A stretch of 64,000 bases of DNA from Pempheris klunzingeri. Lineage: Eukaryota > Chordata > Actinopteri > Acropomatiformes > Pempheridae. Position 1 is the first letter of the stretch; each line of letters starts with the position of its first letter. The notes beneath the pieces are model-generated. The model saw only the letters and a list, made by a program, of their open reading frames with translations, was not told the origin of the DNA and ran no database searches. The position numbers and the translations under genes were made by a program. The stretch spans positions 23,898,667 through 23,962,666 of the forward strand of contig NC_092018.1 of the NCBI RefSeq assembly GCF_042242105.1, given 5' to 3'. This document shows, one piece after another, positions 39,046 through 50,039 of this stretch.

Positions 39046-39954
39046 ACACACAAACACACACATGTACAAATAGACATAATGAAATCATAAACTAATTCTT
39101 ATTGCACAGTATAGTAAGTAATATATAAACTCAAGCAAATTACTGTCTAGTGAAACCTTTATTACTTACTTTATTACTTACTTCATCTGTACTGGTCACT
39201 TTCATGCTTATATTGGAATTAGGACTTCATCTTTGGTTATGGAACTTACATGACACATAAGCTTTTGAAAACCCTTTCAAAACACAATTTCAGCTCGGCC
39301 ATTTGTGAATGAAAGAGAAATTAAAGTCACGGCTCCTGCGAGGTCAGCAAAAACACGGTCACTGTTCTCAAAGGACGATTCATACCACCACCGTCAGCTC
39401 TTCTAGGTTAAACCGCTTCACCACAAATGGTTGTTTCATCCTGTTCCAAGAGGAACTCACTTCACTGTGTTGCAGATAGAAATGGTGAGGCCATTTCTCC
39501 AGCCTTTTATGAGATGTTACGTTTGTCTTGAATGGTATCACTCATGTGCTACTTAACAAAGGACAGTTTGTATAGTTTAAAAAAAGAAAATGCTGTGTCT
39601 AAAAGAAATCAGGCAACTTTGTTTTTGCTGACATTGCATAAATGGACCAAACACAATTCTGTAACAGTTTTAGGTCACAGTAAATTCAACGAAAGGCCCA
39701 ATTGTGATATTCGGTGTGTATGTTACCATTTGTGGGCGTATTCCTGTCAGAGTGCTTCCAGTTTCTTCGTCGTCAGACGACATTCCATTCGACTTCAACT
39801 CGGTGTGCTCAACGCTGCTTTGGTTCTTTTGAGGATGCTGTCGTCAGCTCCTTGTTGGTATTGAGAGCTCATGCTTGAGGAGAGGACACGGTGTAGTCAA
39901 CAGAAATGTGTGGTCCCTGCAGTGGAAGATAAAACAAAGTCAACCAGAGTCGGC

Positions 39955-40790
39955 CGTACAAGTCTGTTCCCACACGTTTTAGTCTCGGAGGATCAGGCTC
40001 CTCCAGCCAGTCAGCTGAGGGAGATCACTTACAGCCCCTCCGTGGTTCCCGCTGCTAGGTCCATGTCAACCAGCGAGCCCCCACAGTCACAGCTCACAAC
40101 TATAGATTTCTCTGCTACTCTGTTACAGCTTCAGTTCAGCCTCAAGGTCAAAGTAAACTGTAAATAGTCAGTATATTTTCATCTATATGTATATTTACAA
40201 CAGCCCTTAACCGCTTTGTTAATGGAAGTACCTGTTCTTTAGAGACTATTTATTTAATGCTTTATGTTATAGATGTTCTTTCTTTTTCCAATTTAAAATC
40301 AGCCAATGGAAGCCATTTTGGATTTCTATATGAACAGAATCCAGACTAATTAATGATAAAACGGTACCGTTCGCTTACTCTGCTCTTAATCATTTTTCTA
40401 CAAGTTGGTGTGAAATGTAGGCTGTATTGGAACAAACTCCACATTGTGTTTTTGACGTGACTGTTTGCCTGTTCACACACACACACATACTGACCTGATT
40501 AATGCTGTGTAAGACTACGACTGCATTTCTGTTCGTACAGGCTCCAGCTGCAGCAAGCCTGTCAGTCAGTCAGTCAGCTCCTTCCGATGTTTTAAACTCT
40601 GAATCCACATTCTCATAAGAACCAGAAATCTGCCGAAGCCTCAGCTGACCTGAATGTTTGATTAGCAGAATTGTCAAGGGTGTTATTCTGATGAGTGGTA
40701 TTTAATGGTTTTAACTGTCTGATATGAAATAAATGTGTCTGCTGTGTTGCAATGGTGTCCCCCTCCTCCTTTGTTGAAATGCTGCAAGAT
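39955..40790 (+). repeat. Tandem duplication downstream of vamp8, copy 1
   Basis: GGATCAGGCTCCTCCAGCCA, CAGCTGAGGGAGATCACTTA and CAGCCCCTCC match, in order, the block at 43015-43760. The match resumes near the end (GATATGAAATAAATG, CTGCAAGATGGAGAC). A 98-codon frame (39871-40167, MLEERTRCSQQ to KVKVNCK) overlaps its left part and is not recognised. An AATAAA lies at 40728-40733, and the block could be the distal vamp8 3' UTR. Confidence 0.55.
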
Positions 40791-41679
40791 GGAGACGGAG
40801 ATAGCTAATCTGAGACTTGAAGTTTTAGTTAATGAATCTTTCTGTTCTCTTTCTATTCAACTAAGCAACAACCTATGGGCGGGCTATGAGACAGCGGGCC
40901 CTGGGCTTGATGTGCAACAGCCCCCATGATTTTTCTTTCTTGTAAAATCTTCAAAATGAGTGTTTTGACTATTTTCTCACACTTTTTTTTTTGTTTTTTT
41001 AGTTTTCCACCAGGACTTCTGGGGCTCTGTAATTGACGTGAAAGACTAAACTTTGACTATGAGACAAAAAATGCAGTTAATAACAGTGACGTCTTGCAGA
41101 GGCTCTGGCATAGTGGTCCCTTGGGTCCCCATGCCTGGGCCTGGTTGGTCCGTTTGGTAATCCACCCATGCAACCACGAAACCGTTTATGCTCAATCAGC
41201 TCAACCTCGTTCACCAGCACCTTGATTTCTGTGCCAAAAAGTCCTTCTGTTGTTCTCAGTTGTTGCCATAATTCACCATAAACAACCACTGATCTGCTCT
41301 TTTTTTAGGCATCAACATTTATGAATAGCTGTACAGTTAAAATAGCAGAGGTGCTCAGAGAGTTATTCAATCGGTTTGAAGCATATTTGAATAATGTGTT
41401 GTTAGTCACACCATGTGAAACCAAATAATTGAATCACATGTAATATGTAACACTAGTTCGAGCATGTTTTGCTACATTCAGTCAGTGAGGAGCACAGACA
41501 GGCTGAGCAGGCACCCAGTGTAGTCCGCTCAAAGGCTGGTTGCTGTGGTACAAATATACATGGTTTTATAGTAAAGCACAGGTCATCAGGACCAGAATCC
41601 GCTAACTGTGCCCAATTAGAAAATGTTATCAGTTCGAGTTTTGCATTTAATCACAGGTTGAACCCAATTAATGGAGGGT

Positions 41680-42010
41680 TTCTGTACGGTTTTGTGCACC
41701 CTAACTGACTTAGATGAGCCAGGTGGTTATGCGAGGATTATGTTTTTTGACTTTTCGAGTGCTTTTAACAACATCCTGCCTGCCACGCTGACAGACGAGT
41801 TCAAAAAGATTGGGGATGGATCGCTTCTTCACTTCGTGATGATCACAGATTGCCTGACAGGATGACCACAGTTCATCATGTTGGGGAAATGTGTCTCTGG
41901 GACAGTGGTGAGGAGCACAGGGGCTACACAGGGGACTGTTCTAGCTCCATTCCCGTTCACCATGTACACAACGGTCTTTAAATATCCTGTCACATCCAGA
42001 AATATTCTTT
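41680..42010 (+). mobile_element. CR1/Rex1-like LINE fragment
   Basis: Translation gives DEPGGYARIMFFDFSSAFNN, then DEFKKIGDGS and an ITDCLTG block, the palm-domain region of teleost CR1/Rex1 reverse transcriptases; the first catalytic Asp is in FFDFSSAF. It is interrupted by stops soon after TG and truncated at both ends. Confidence 0.8.
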
Positions 42011-42440
42011 TATTCGTTTTGCAGGCAGCATAAAAGCCACCATGGCGTCTCCAGACTCTTTCGCATCTGTCACTTGTCCTCAGCGTGAACCTGCTCTTAT
42101 CTGTGAAGAGAACGGGGCGTCAATGGCGGACCTGCCAGTTCTGATGTTCTCTGGTGAATGCAAATCGAGCTGCGGCTCTGAGCACAGGTCCCACTAGAGG
42201 ACATCGGGCCCTCATGCTACCCTCATGGAGTCTGTTTCTGACAGTTTGGTCAGAAACATGCACACCAGTAGCCCACTGGAGGTCATTTTGTAGGGCCATC
42301 CTGGAGGAGTTGGACTACCTGTGCAACCTGAATGGACAGCAGGTACCACCACATGCTACCAGCACTGGCAAGGACACAATCAAAACAGAAAACTAGAGAC
42401 GAATCAGTCAGGGAGGATAAGGAAAGAGCAATTGTCTGTA
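42010..42440 (-). mobile_element. Degraded Tc1-like transposase fragment
   Basis: On the minus strand the translation contains QVAQVVQLLQDGP near the start and, after a deletion, a frame-broken WRPVLFTDKSRFTLRTSD with ERVWRRHG, the block around the second catalytic aspartate of a common teleost Tc1-type transposase (family form DESRF). Stops, frameshifts and a large internal loss make it inactive. It directly abuts a Rex1-like LINE piece on the left. Confidence 0.75.
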
Positions 42441-43014
42441 GCCACCTGCGAAACAACATCTGGTGATTTTTTGCCTTGACATTCTCTCTTTTTAGCCCAG
42501 TCACATACATTTGTTTTAAATAGGCCAACTATAAATTAGCAACATGCTGACATCATAGCAGAAATGACAAGAAACACAATGCATTGTGGGTTATCTGCAC
42601 CACTGACCACTTATCTATGATATCTTAACTTAACTGATGTTATTATTCTAATATTTATAGTCTTATAGCCTTTTTTATATTTCATATTTACCATGTTGTA
42701 TTTCAGTTCAAATGATCTTATTACTTTATAAAGTAATGATCATAATAATTATGTTATATATTAATAATATTTAATATTACTTTATTAGATTTTGTTAGGA
42801 TTCCAAATGCTCTGAACATCAACTGGAGGAAAAAAAGCCTGTGGAAAAGGGCACTCTTGACAACACACAGCTGATGTTCCTGCTGCTGTGAAGCAACAGA
42901 GGTCACTAAAGACTCCATTAATGGCACCAGTACAGCTGTGGAAGGCACAACAACTCCCAAACTTAACATATGATTAACACACCACTAGGGTCAGCTGTTA
43001 CACTTTAGTTCATT

Positions 43015-43760
43015 CACCTCAAGTCCTTGAGGATCAGGGTCTTCCAGCCAACCAGCTGAGAGAAATCATTCACAGCCCCTCCAGTTCCCCTCGCTGAATC
43101 TGTCAGTCAGCAGGCGCTCACCATCACAGCTCCATAGGCTGTATGTAAGTCTTCTTTCATACAGTTGATGTACAGCTCACAGCGACAAAATGTTATTCCA
43201 AAACACAGTCATGCTTCAGAATAAAAGTCTGGAGCAAAGATTGCAAATATCTTCCCACCCACATTCCCTCACCTCTGCTGTAACACAAATGTAGGGTTCA
43301 AAATAATTCACTTTATGAACCATGAGTATATTATATTATCATATTCTCACCCATATGGCAACAGAATTTAGACAATGTGTCAATGAAAGCATCTGCTCTG
43401 ACTATGGCTGTTTATTTAATGTGTTATCCATCTGCTTTCTTTTTTCTAAAAAGAAATTCTGTGTGAACATATAATCCTTTTTTTTGTTTATTTTGTCTTT
43501 TGGTCCTAATCTCATTGACTTTTCACACACTCATGCTGAGCTAATCCCTGCTGTGTGAGTGCAGTGTCATCTTCCGTTCATGTTGACTCCAGCAGGTCTC
43601 TTACTGTGTCATGGAATTTTTCCATTTTCTTTAACTGTTTCATTAGTAGAATTCTTCTGATAAGTTGCTTAACGCTCTGATATACAATAAATCGAACAGT
43701 ACTTACTGTTACACCTTCGTTGTTTGTTTAGCTGCCACAAGATGGAGACAAAGAGTACGA
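43015..43760 (+). repeat. Tandem duplication downstream of vamp8, copy 2
   Basis: GAGGATCAGGGTCTTCCAGC, CAACCAGCTGAGAGAAATCA and CACAGCCCCTCC match copy 1 at 39985-40045. The copy-1 frame is closed here by a stop soon after LREIIHSPSSSPR. The 3' portion (TGATATACAATAAATC, CCACAAGATGGAGACA) also matches, with AATAAA at 43686-43691. Confidence 0.55.
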
Positions 43761-44344
43761 CTGAAGTGAGATGTCAGAAGAGAGGTGCAAGGGGATTTCC
43801 TTGCAGCTTCTCTGGTGGTTAAGCTCAGCTGTGAGTGAAATTATGAAGGACATTGTGCCACATTCTCTCACACTTTTGGTTTCTGTTCAGTTTATTCACG
43901 TGCTTTAGAAATAAGAACACAGCTAAGCAATCGCAAAACACACTGTAATGACCTCAGTGAAGAGGGCATTTAATCTTGTAAACATGGAAACAAAAGTGGG
44001 TCATTTTGAGTACTGTGAAGAATGCATTTAAGAAAAAAAGGGGATATGCTACAAATCAGACCCAGCTGGTGAGGCCAGTGGCCAAAATGCCTTCTCTGTG
44101 CACACATCTGTTAAGGATAGAAGAAACATTAAGGTCCTTCCAATATTTTGTGTGTGTAATGATCATTACATCCTCACTTTTAGTTTTGAGTTTTAGTTTT
44201 ATTGAGGGTTGGAACGTATCGACTGGTAAATCGCGAGTTTCGCCCTCTGGCTCAGCTCCCTCTTCACCACAACAGACCAATACAGCGCCCGCACAACTGA
44301 TGCTCCACCAATCCATCTGTCCACCTCGCCCCACGTTTAACCCT

Positions 44345-45036
44345 CACTCGTGAACAAGACCCAGAGAAACTCCCTCACTCGGGCAATCCATCGTTTTCTG
44401 GCAGAGAACCATGGCCTCAGACTTAGAGGTGCTGACTCTAATACTGACCGCTCACACTGGGCCAACAGAACCACATCATCTGCAAAAAGCACCTCATCTG
44501 TGCCTTGGGATCCCGGCCATGAATATCACAAACAGGATAGGTGACAAGGAACAGCCTTAGTGCAGTCCAATACCCACTGAGAACGTCCTTGACTTTGTGC
44601 CAAGAATGCGGACACAGCTGTCACTTTGGTTATACAGGGACCAGATTGCTCGTAGCAACGAACCTAGTGCTCCATACTCCCACAGTACCCCCCACAGGAT
44701 TTGCCAAGGGACATAGGCCTTCTCCAAGTCCACGAAGCACGTGTAGACTGGATAGGCAAATTCCCATGACCCCTCCAACAACTCTGCAAGGGTAAAGAGC
44801 TGGTCCACTGTTCCACAACCAGAACGGAATTGGTATTGTTCCTCTGGAGTCTAAGGTTCGACCAGCGGGCGGAGTAGGCTGAGCAGTGTGATGCCCCGAT
44901 AATTGGAGCACATCCTCTGGTCCACTTTTTTGAAAATGGGGACCAACAGCCTAGTTTGCCAATCCACAGGTACTGTCGCCGACCTCCACATGACATTGAA
45001 GACGTGTACCAAGCGGTCAAAATGAGTTTCCTCCAT
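44345..45036 (-). mobile_element. Rex3/RTE-like non-LTR retrotransposon fragment (fingers and palm of RT)
   Basis: Minus-strand translation in several frames shows WRSATVPVDWQTRLLVPIFK, CSNYRGITLLSL, a VDLEKAY block, RAIWSLYNQSDSCVRILG, GLHQGC and finally EVLFADDVVLLAQCE, which holds the catalytic FADD. Frameshifts separate the blocks. It meets an opposite-strand LINE tail at about 45037. Clade assignment is from memory and uncertain. Confidence 0.8.
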
Positions 45037-45385
45037 AGGTGTCTGGGCTCAGCCTTAGAGATAGGGTGAGGAGCTGAGCATTCAGAAGGGGCTCGGAGAA
45101 GAGCTGCTGGTCCCTCACATGAAAAGAAGCCGTTTGAGGAGGTTTGGGCATCTGGTCAGAACGCCTCCTGGGTGCCTCCCTTTGGAGGTTTACCGGGTAC
45201 ATCCCACCAGGAGGAGACCCCAGGGCAGACCCAGAACTCGCTTGAGGGATTACATATCTCATCTGGCCTAGGAACGCCTCAGGGTCCCCCAGGAGAAGCT
45301 GGAAACATTGCTCGGGAGACGGATGCCTGGAATGCTTGAACTGTTGCCAGATGATGGATGGATGGATGGATGGATGGATGGAGGA
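45037..45385 (+). mobile_element. 3' end of a Rex3/RTE-like LINE with (GATG)n tail
   Basis: Translated blocks such as VWASGQNASWVPPFGGLPGT and an SLEGLHISSGLG stretch are the usual nucleotide signature (in an out-of-frame reading) of the C-terminus of a very common fish LINE. The element ends in a (GATG)n run at 45353-45382, a known 3' terminus of Rex3-type elements. 5'-truncated, as expected for LINE insertion. Confidence 0.75.
45353..45382. repeat. (GATG)n tetranucleotide tract
   Basis: About seven units of GATG at the 3' end of the LINE fragment, as expected for its terminal repeat. Confidence 0.85.
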
Positions 45386-45499
45386 GATATCAAACAAAAC
45401 TGCTTGAGGTGGCCAGCCAGTCCGCGCCTTTACTTGAAAAGCTTCTGCAAACAGTGTCACAGCTCTTGTCAATCAGATATATTTGTCATATTTGACATA

Positions 45500-45951
45500 C
45501 ACTACTCACAAAAAGTTAGGGATATTCGACTTTCAGGTGAAATATATGGAAAATGTAAAAAGTTAATGCTACAATGATATTATATCATGAAAGTAGGGCA
45601 TTTAAGTAGAAGCATGCAATGGTCATTTCTTCATTTTAAACAATTTATTTGGTCTCATGATGTCAGAATGTGAACAGCAGGATGAGGAGGACTGTTTAAA
45701 TACCAATTCTAACTGAAGCAGGAAATGTATTGGTGGATTCATGGATCAAACCTGTTGTGAATGTTGCTGTTAAGCTTCTTGTTAGAGAACAGCAACTGGT
45801 GCAGAAAGTACTGAAACACTGAACAGTTGGACATGTGCATTCAAAGGTTTAGAGAAAGTCACATTAAGTTCACCTGGAAAGTTTAGAATGCATTTTAGGT
45901 TCATCCTGAAATTTCACCTGAAAGCCGAATATCCCTAACTTTTTGTGAGTA

Positions 45952-45954
<3 letters not shown>
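45500..45954 (-). mobile_element. Tc1/mariner-like non-autonomous element, copy 2 (internally deleted)
   Basis: It has the same inverted ends and flanking TA as the copies at 3557 and 48617. Both outer arms match copy 1 closely, but about 250 bp of the centre, including the RSGRPLATSQ part, is missing. A (TG)n tract abuts its right end. Confidence 0.85.

Positions 45955-45983
<29 letters not shown>
45955..45983. repeat. (TG)n microsatellite
   Basis: About 14 units directly at the right end of the Tc1-like copy 2; it probably grew from the TA/TG insertion site. Confidence 0.9.
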
Positions 45984-47129
45984 TTTTATCGGCTTACAAC
46001 CTGTTCAGTGTGATCATCTTCTTTCTTTCCCTGATCTTTGTTGGTCTCTTACAACTGTTGTATATGTAGGAATGCTTTAATCTGCATATAAATTGATCTG
46101 TTCTGCTTTTTACAAATGAATCCACACATTTCCTTCTCTGTCCTTACATAAGTCACTTTGTTAACGTTCAGTTTTCTGATGTTTACATTGAAAAAAATGC
46201 ACAAACATATCAGATTGGAAATGCAAGAGTTAATGATTAAATGAAAAACTATCCTGACTACCTTGAGTAGACCATAGAACACCTGTGAGGGTTATGGGGA
46301 AGTGTATGGACTCTAGAATACAGTGTGTGGACACAGAGAGAGGTATCGCTCTATTGCCTTCATTGATATCTGTTTCTGAAAAATCTGGAGGTCAAGGCCT
46401 TGTCACCTGCCACCCCAGTACCCAGTCTGATTCCTGGCAGAGGACAGCTACCAATGCCTCCTGCTTCAGACTTTCAGACTAACTCCAGCTTATATGACAA
46501 AAAAGCACATCTCTATGAGGTTAGACTTTTAATTCATGCTCGCTATAACATGCTCAGCTTTCATGGTGACTCAACAACTGAGAGCCTCTGGAGAATGACT
46601 GTGCTGTTTTATCAACAAGTGGTGACTCAAATATTATGGTTTTATCCTGATGACAAAAGGCCTGATCAGTTTTTGGAACAACAGCCTCTTAGACGCACAC
46701 AAACAAAACTGAAAGCTTATTTGTTACCGGAATCAGCTTGGACTCAGACTGTTGTAGTCATGGGATGTGAGTCTGCCATCCATGGACGAGTATTAGACAA
46801 TGATGAGAAGGGTGGGTGATGAGCATGCTGAATGAGGACTTTGTATTGTGCAGCTTTTCCCAGAAGAAGCCTTTTGTTGGTCGGGTCTGTGACCCCGGCA
46901 GCTCTGACCTGACGAAGTCTCACATGCTGCCTCACTTATGGTAAAATGGTAAATGCTCTATCCCATATTATTATGGGGATTTTACATTCACTGTGATGAT
47001 GTGACAGTGAAATGAATGTGAGGTATATTAGCGACTGACAGGTTAACAAGGTCAGTGCCAACAGTTTTGGATTGAAGCTGCTGATATTATCATTTAATCT
47101 TCTTCATATGGCATATCACTTAACTTACT

Positions 47130-47625
47130 ATTACTATACTACATTAGACTGAGCAAACCATCCTACAGACCATACTATATGATAATACGTGGTATCCATC
47201 ACAATACTATTGTATTATATTGTATTGTATGCTTCTAGATAGTATTGTATCCCACTGCACTATTCTATACCACGCTACACTACCCTACACTGTTACTGTA
47301 CACTACTATATTTATTATTACTTCAAATACTTCAAATGCCATACTATCATGGTATAGAATTATAGTATAGTAATAACTAAACTATACTACATAACACTAT
47401 AGTACTACAGTGTACTGTATTATATTATACTACAATGCAATACTATACCAGACACCAGAGTATATTATTCAAATCACTATAGTATTCTCTACAATAGACT
47501 ACACTATAGAAGGTATGCTAGTATGCCTTCTATGGTAAGTACATTATAGACTAGACTGCAATACAATACTACTATACACACTACTATACTATATTATACT
47601 ATACCCATTAAACTACACTAAAAGA
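47130..47625. repeat. Low-complexity ACTATA/TATAGT-rich stretch
   Basis: About 500 bp in which TACTATA, ACTACAC and their complements recur at irregular spacing, giving many self-complementary words. No frame, no TIR and no known element could be found. Confidence 0.6.
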
Positions 47626-47775
47626 AATGCACAAGCAGTATTACTGGTTATATTGGTAGAAGAAGTAGTGAAAGCAAAAGTGGCCACACAATTATGACAA
47701 CCACTGATTTGGATTCTTTAATTACAGGTTTAGCTTGGATTAGTTAATAACACTTGGCTACATAACTACTGTATG

Positions 47776-49207
47776 TTATGGTAAATAGAGGCAGTTAAAG
47801 TCAGGTTTAAGGATGTGAAAGGCTGTTAGAGGATTAGGATCAAATTCCTTAATGTAATAGTCTAAAAAAGGATGCCAGGTTTTTTGAAATCTTTTTGAAG
47901 AGCCCTGAACTGCGCACCTGATTTTCTCTAACGTAAGAACTGACATTATCTCACAAACCCAATGTGAATGAAATGGAGCAGTAGGGGATAGGGAGGAAGT
48001 AGCTAAGAGAAACATGCTGGCAGTCCAACAATGTTGAAAATGCCACCAGATCTGATTGATATCTGGGTGCCACAACATTGCCAGGGACAACAACACCAAC
48101 TGTTGCAATAATAGGATCCAGCTCAACCTTTTTTTTTTTACCCATCAGCGGGTTATAGTTTTATTCCAAATTAATTTGCTGATGTATTTATCTGGATAAA
48201 TACATGGATGCGCTTAATTAGTTCTGTTTTGACCTGTTCTTGTTAAAACAGGATGTATATTCTATTATCTGACCCCAGAGATATATACTTTTAATGTGTC
48301 CCATAGAGTGAATATATTGGTGTGTGGTAAATGATTAAATGTCAATCTGTGCTTTGCTGAAATCTGCACTGGATTAAGCTGCCAATTGCATTATCCATAA
48401 GCCAAAGCTCCATACTAACTGGTGAATGGTCTGAAATAACAATGCTTTCATAACTGTAAGATTTTAAAGAGGGGAGCGTTTTTTTTATCTAAAGGAAAGA
48501 AATTAATTCTCGACTATGTCTGACGTATTGAAGAGAAAAAGGGAAACTCCTTCACTGGTAAGTTTTTAAATCTCCATGGGTCTACCACGCCACTAGACTG
48601 GCAGAAGGCCTATATACACTACTCACAAAAAGTTAGGGATATTCGGCTTCGAGTGACTGGAAGAGTCCCAGAAAGGAGAGGAGTGGACGTCCTCTGGCCA
48701 CATCCCAATTTATTGAGGCACTGAAAATGTTTTGTTGTGGTATACCTACCACTGTTGTTAGATTTTTCTTCAATAAATAGTTTAAAATGAAGAAATTACC
48801 AGTGCATGCTTCTACTTAAATGCCCTACTTTCATGATATAATATCACTGTTGCATTCACTTTTTCCATTTTCCATAAGTTTCACCTGAAAGTCGAAGAAC
48901 TTTTTGTGAGTAGTGTAGTATGAGCAGATTTAGAAAGGGAATTTTACAGCGGTCAAGAGAGGGCTGCAAGACAGCACCAGGTGATGTGAGTCCAACTCTG
49001 AGATGCAGCCAAACAACTCCTCAAAGAAATGTCCCAATTAGGGGCGTAGATGTTAACTAAGATTACTAGCAAGTTGTACAGCTTCCCGTGAGCGATGATA
49101 TAGCGCCTATTTTTATAAGCCAAAACCTTTGAAGAAGTGGACTGCATGTTTTTCCTCACTGAGATAGCTGTACCACAGCACTCGGAATTCAATTTAGAGT
49201 AACACAC
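47776..49207 (-). mobile_element. L1-like retrotransposon, internally deleted, split by a MITE
   Basis: Minus strand: an endonuclease block with RRYIIAHGKLYN and LVILVNIYAPNWD at 49110-48990, then after the 48617-48915 insertion the endonuclease end (DPWRFKNLPV, SRINFFPLDKK), then an L1-type C-terminus (TLEKIRCAVQGSSKRFQKTW) at about 47920. The reverse transcriptase core between endonuclease and C-terminus is missing. It cannot move. Confidence 0.8.
48617..48915 (+). mobile_element. Tc1/mariner-like non-autonomous element, copy 3, inserted in an L1 fragment
   Basis: 299 bp with the same CACTACTCACAAAAAG ends and TA on both sides, in the opposite orientation to the copies at 3557 and 45500. 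It keeps only the arm corresponding to the left half of copy 1 (GAGGAGTGGACGTCCTCTGG) and has a shortened left end. It splits a minus-strand L1 endonuclease sequence, so it landed after the L1. Confidence 0.85.
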
Positions 49208-49791
49208 ATCCTCTTTGTAATCTGGAGATGTCTGGCATGCACAGATGTGTTTCCTGCAGGAATATTACATCGACCTTTAGTTCAGACAAAAAAATATATA
49301 CATGTACATTTTCTAGGCTTTCGTCTTAATTCAGATGACTGAGCAATTCCAACCAAATATCTGATGGGAAAATCCATTACGCATCAATTACAGTCACATA
49401 CTTTTCTCACAGCTCTTACATGTAACACGTTTAGTTCTGTATTTAGTTTCATATCCCTGCAGGGTTCTGTCCTCTCGCTCAGCATCCAAACCGAGGTAAA
49501 GTACCAGTTTTCACTCAGCCAATGAAATGAGCCTCAGGGGATTTTGACGTTTTACACAACTTCACACAAATCACACAAAAATTCACACAAAAAAAGATTT
49601 GCCTCTTTCCTTTCTTCCTGTTTCTGTTCCTCTTTTCTTTGATACAGATTACAAGAAATGTAGTACAGCAGTGTGCCAACTGATTATTATGAATGAATTT
49701 TGTAGCAACTTCTCATGGTTTGAGTATATCTGGATTTCTCATGTGTTTGACCTTTTCCATGACTGGAGACAGTGACCGGGTCAGTCCGATA

Positions 49792-50033
49792 TACACTGTT
49801 GCCCATAAAGTTGGAATAATTGTTCAATACCCCCAATGTTGTTAAAGCCTGAATCCACAGTTTGCAAAGGTAAATTGTGGTTTAAGTTTCACTGTGATCT
49901 GTTTGGAAGAGTTTGATCAATAAAGTTGAGAAGATATACACTTTATTTATCAAGAATAAATCACATTGTCACAATCATTTCATGAGAAGAGGTAAAAAAA
50001 ACATTTTATTCCAACTTTATGGACAACAGTGTA
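49792..50033. mobile_element. Short mariner-type MITE, second family
   Basis: Inverted ends TACACTGTTGCCCATAAAGT (left) and the complement of ACTTTATGGACAACAGTGTA (right) differ by one base, end in TA, and bound only about 240 bp of AT-rich DNA with no coding capacity. The ends are unlike those of the three CACTACTCAC copies, so this is a separate family. Confidence 0.85.
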
Positions 50034-50039
50034 GTTTTG

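Noticed and set aside
45017-45472. 151-codon minus-strand frame, among the longest in the window
   Set aside because: It runs antisense through the LINE 3' end and its GATG tail (the Ile-His-Pro-Ser repeats); not a gene.
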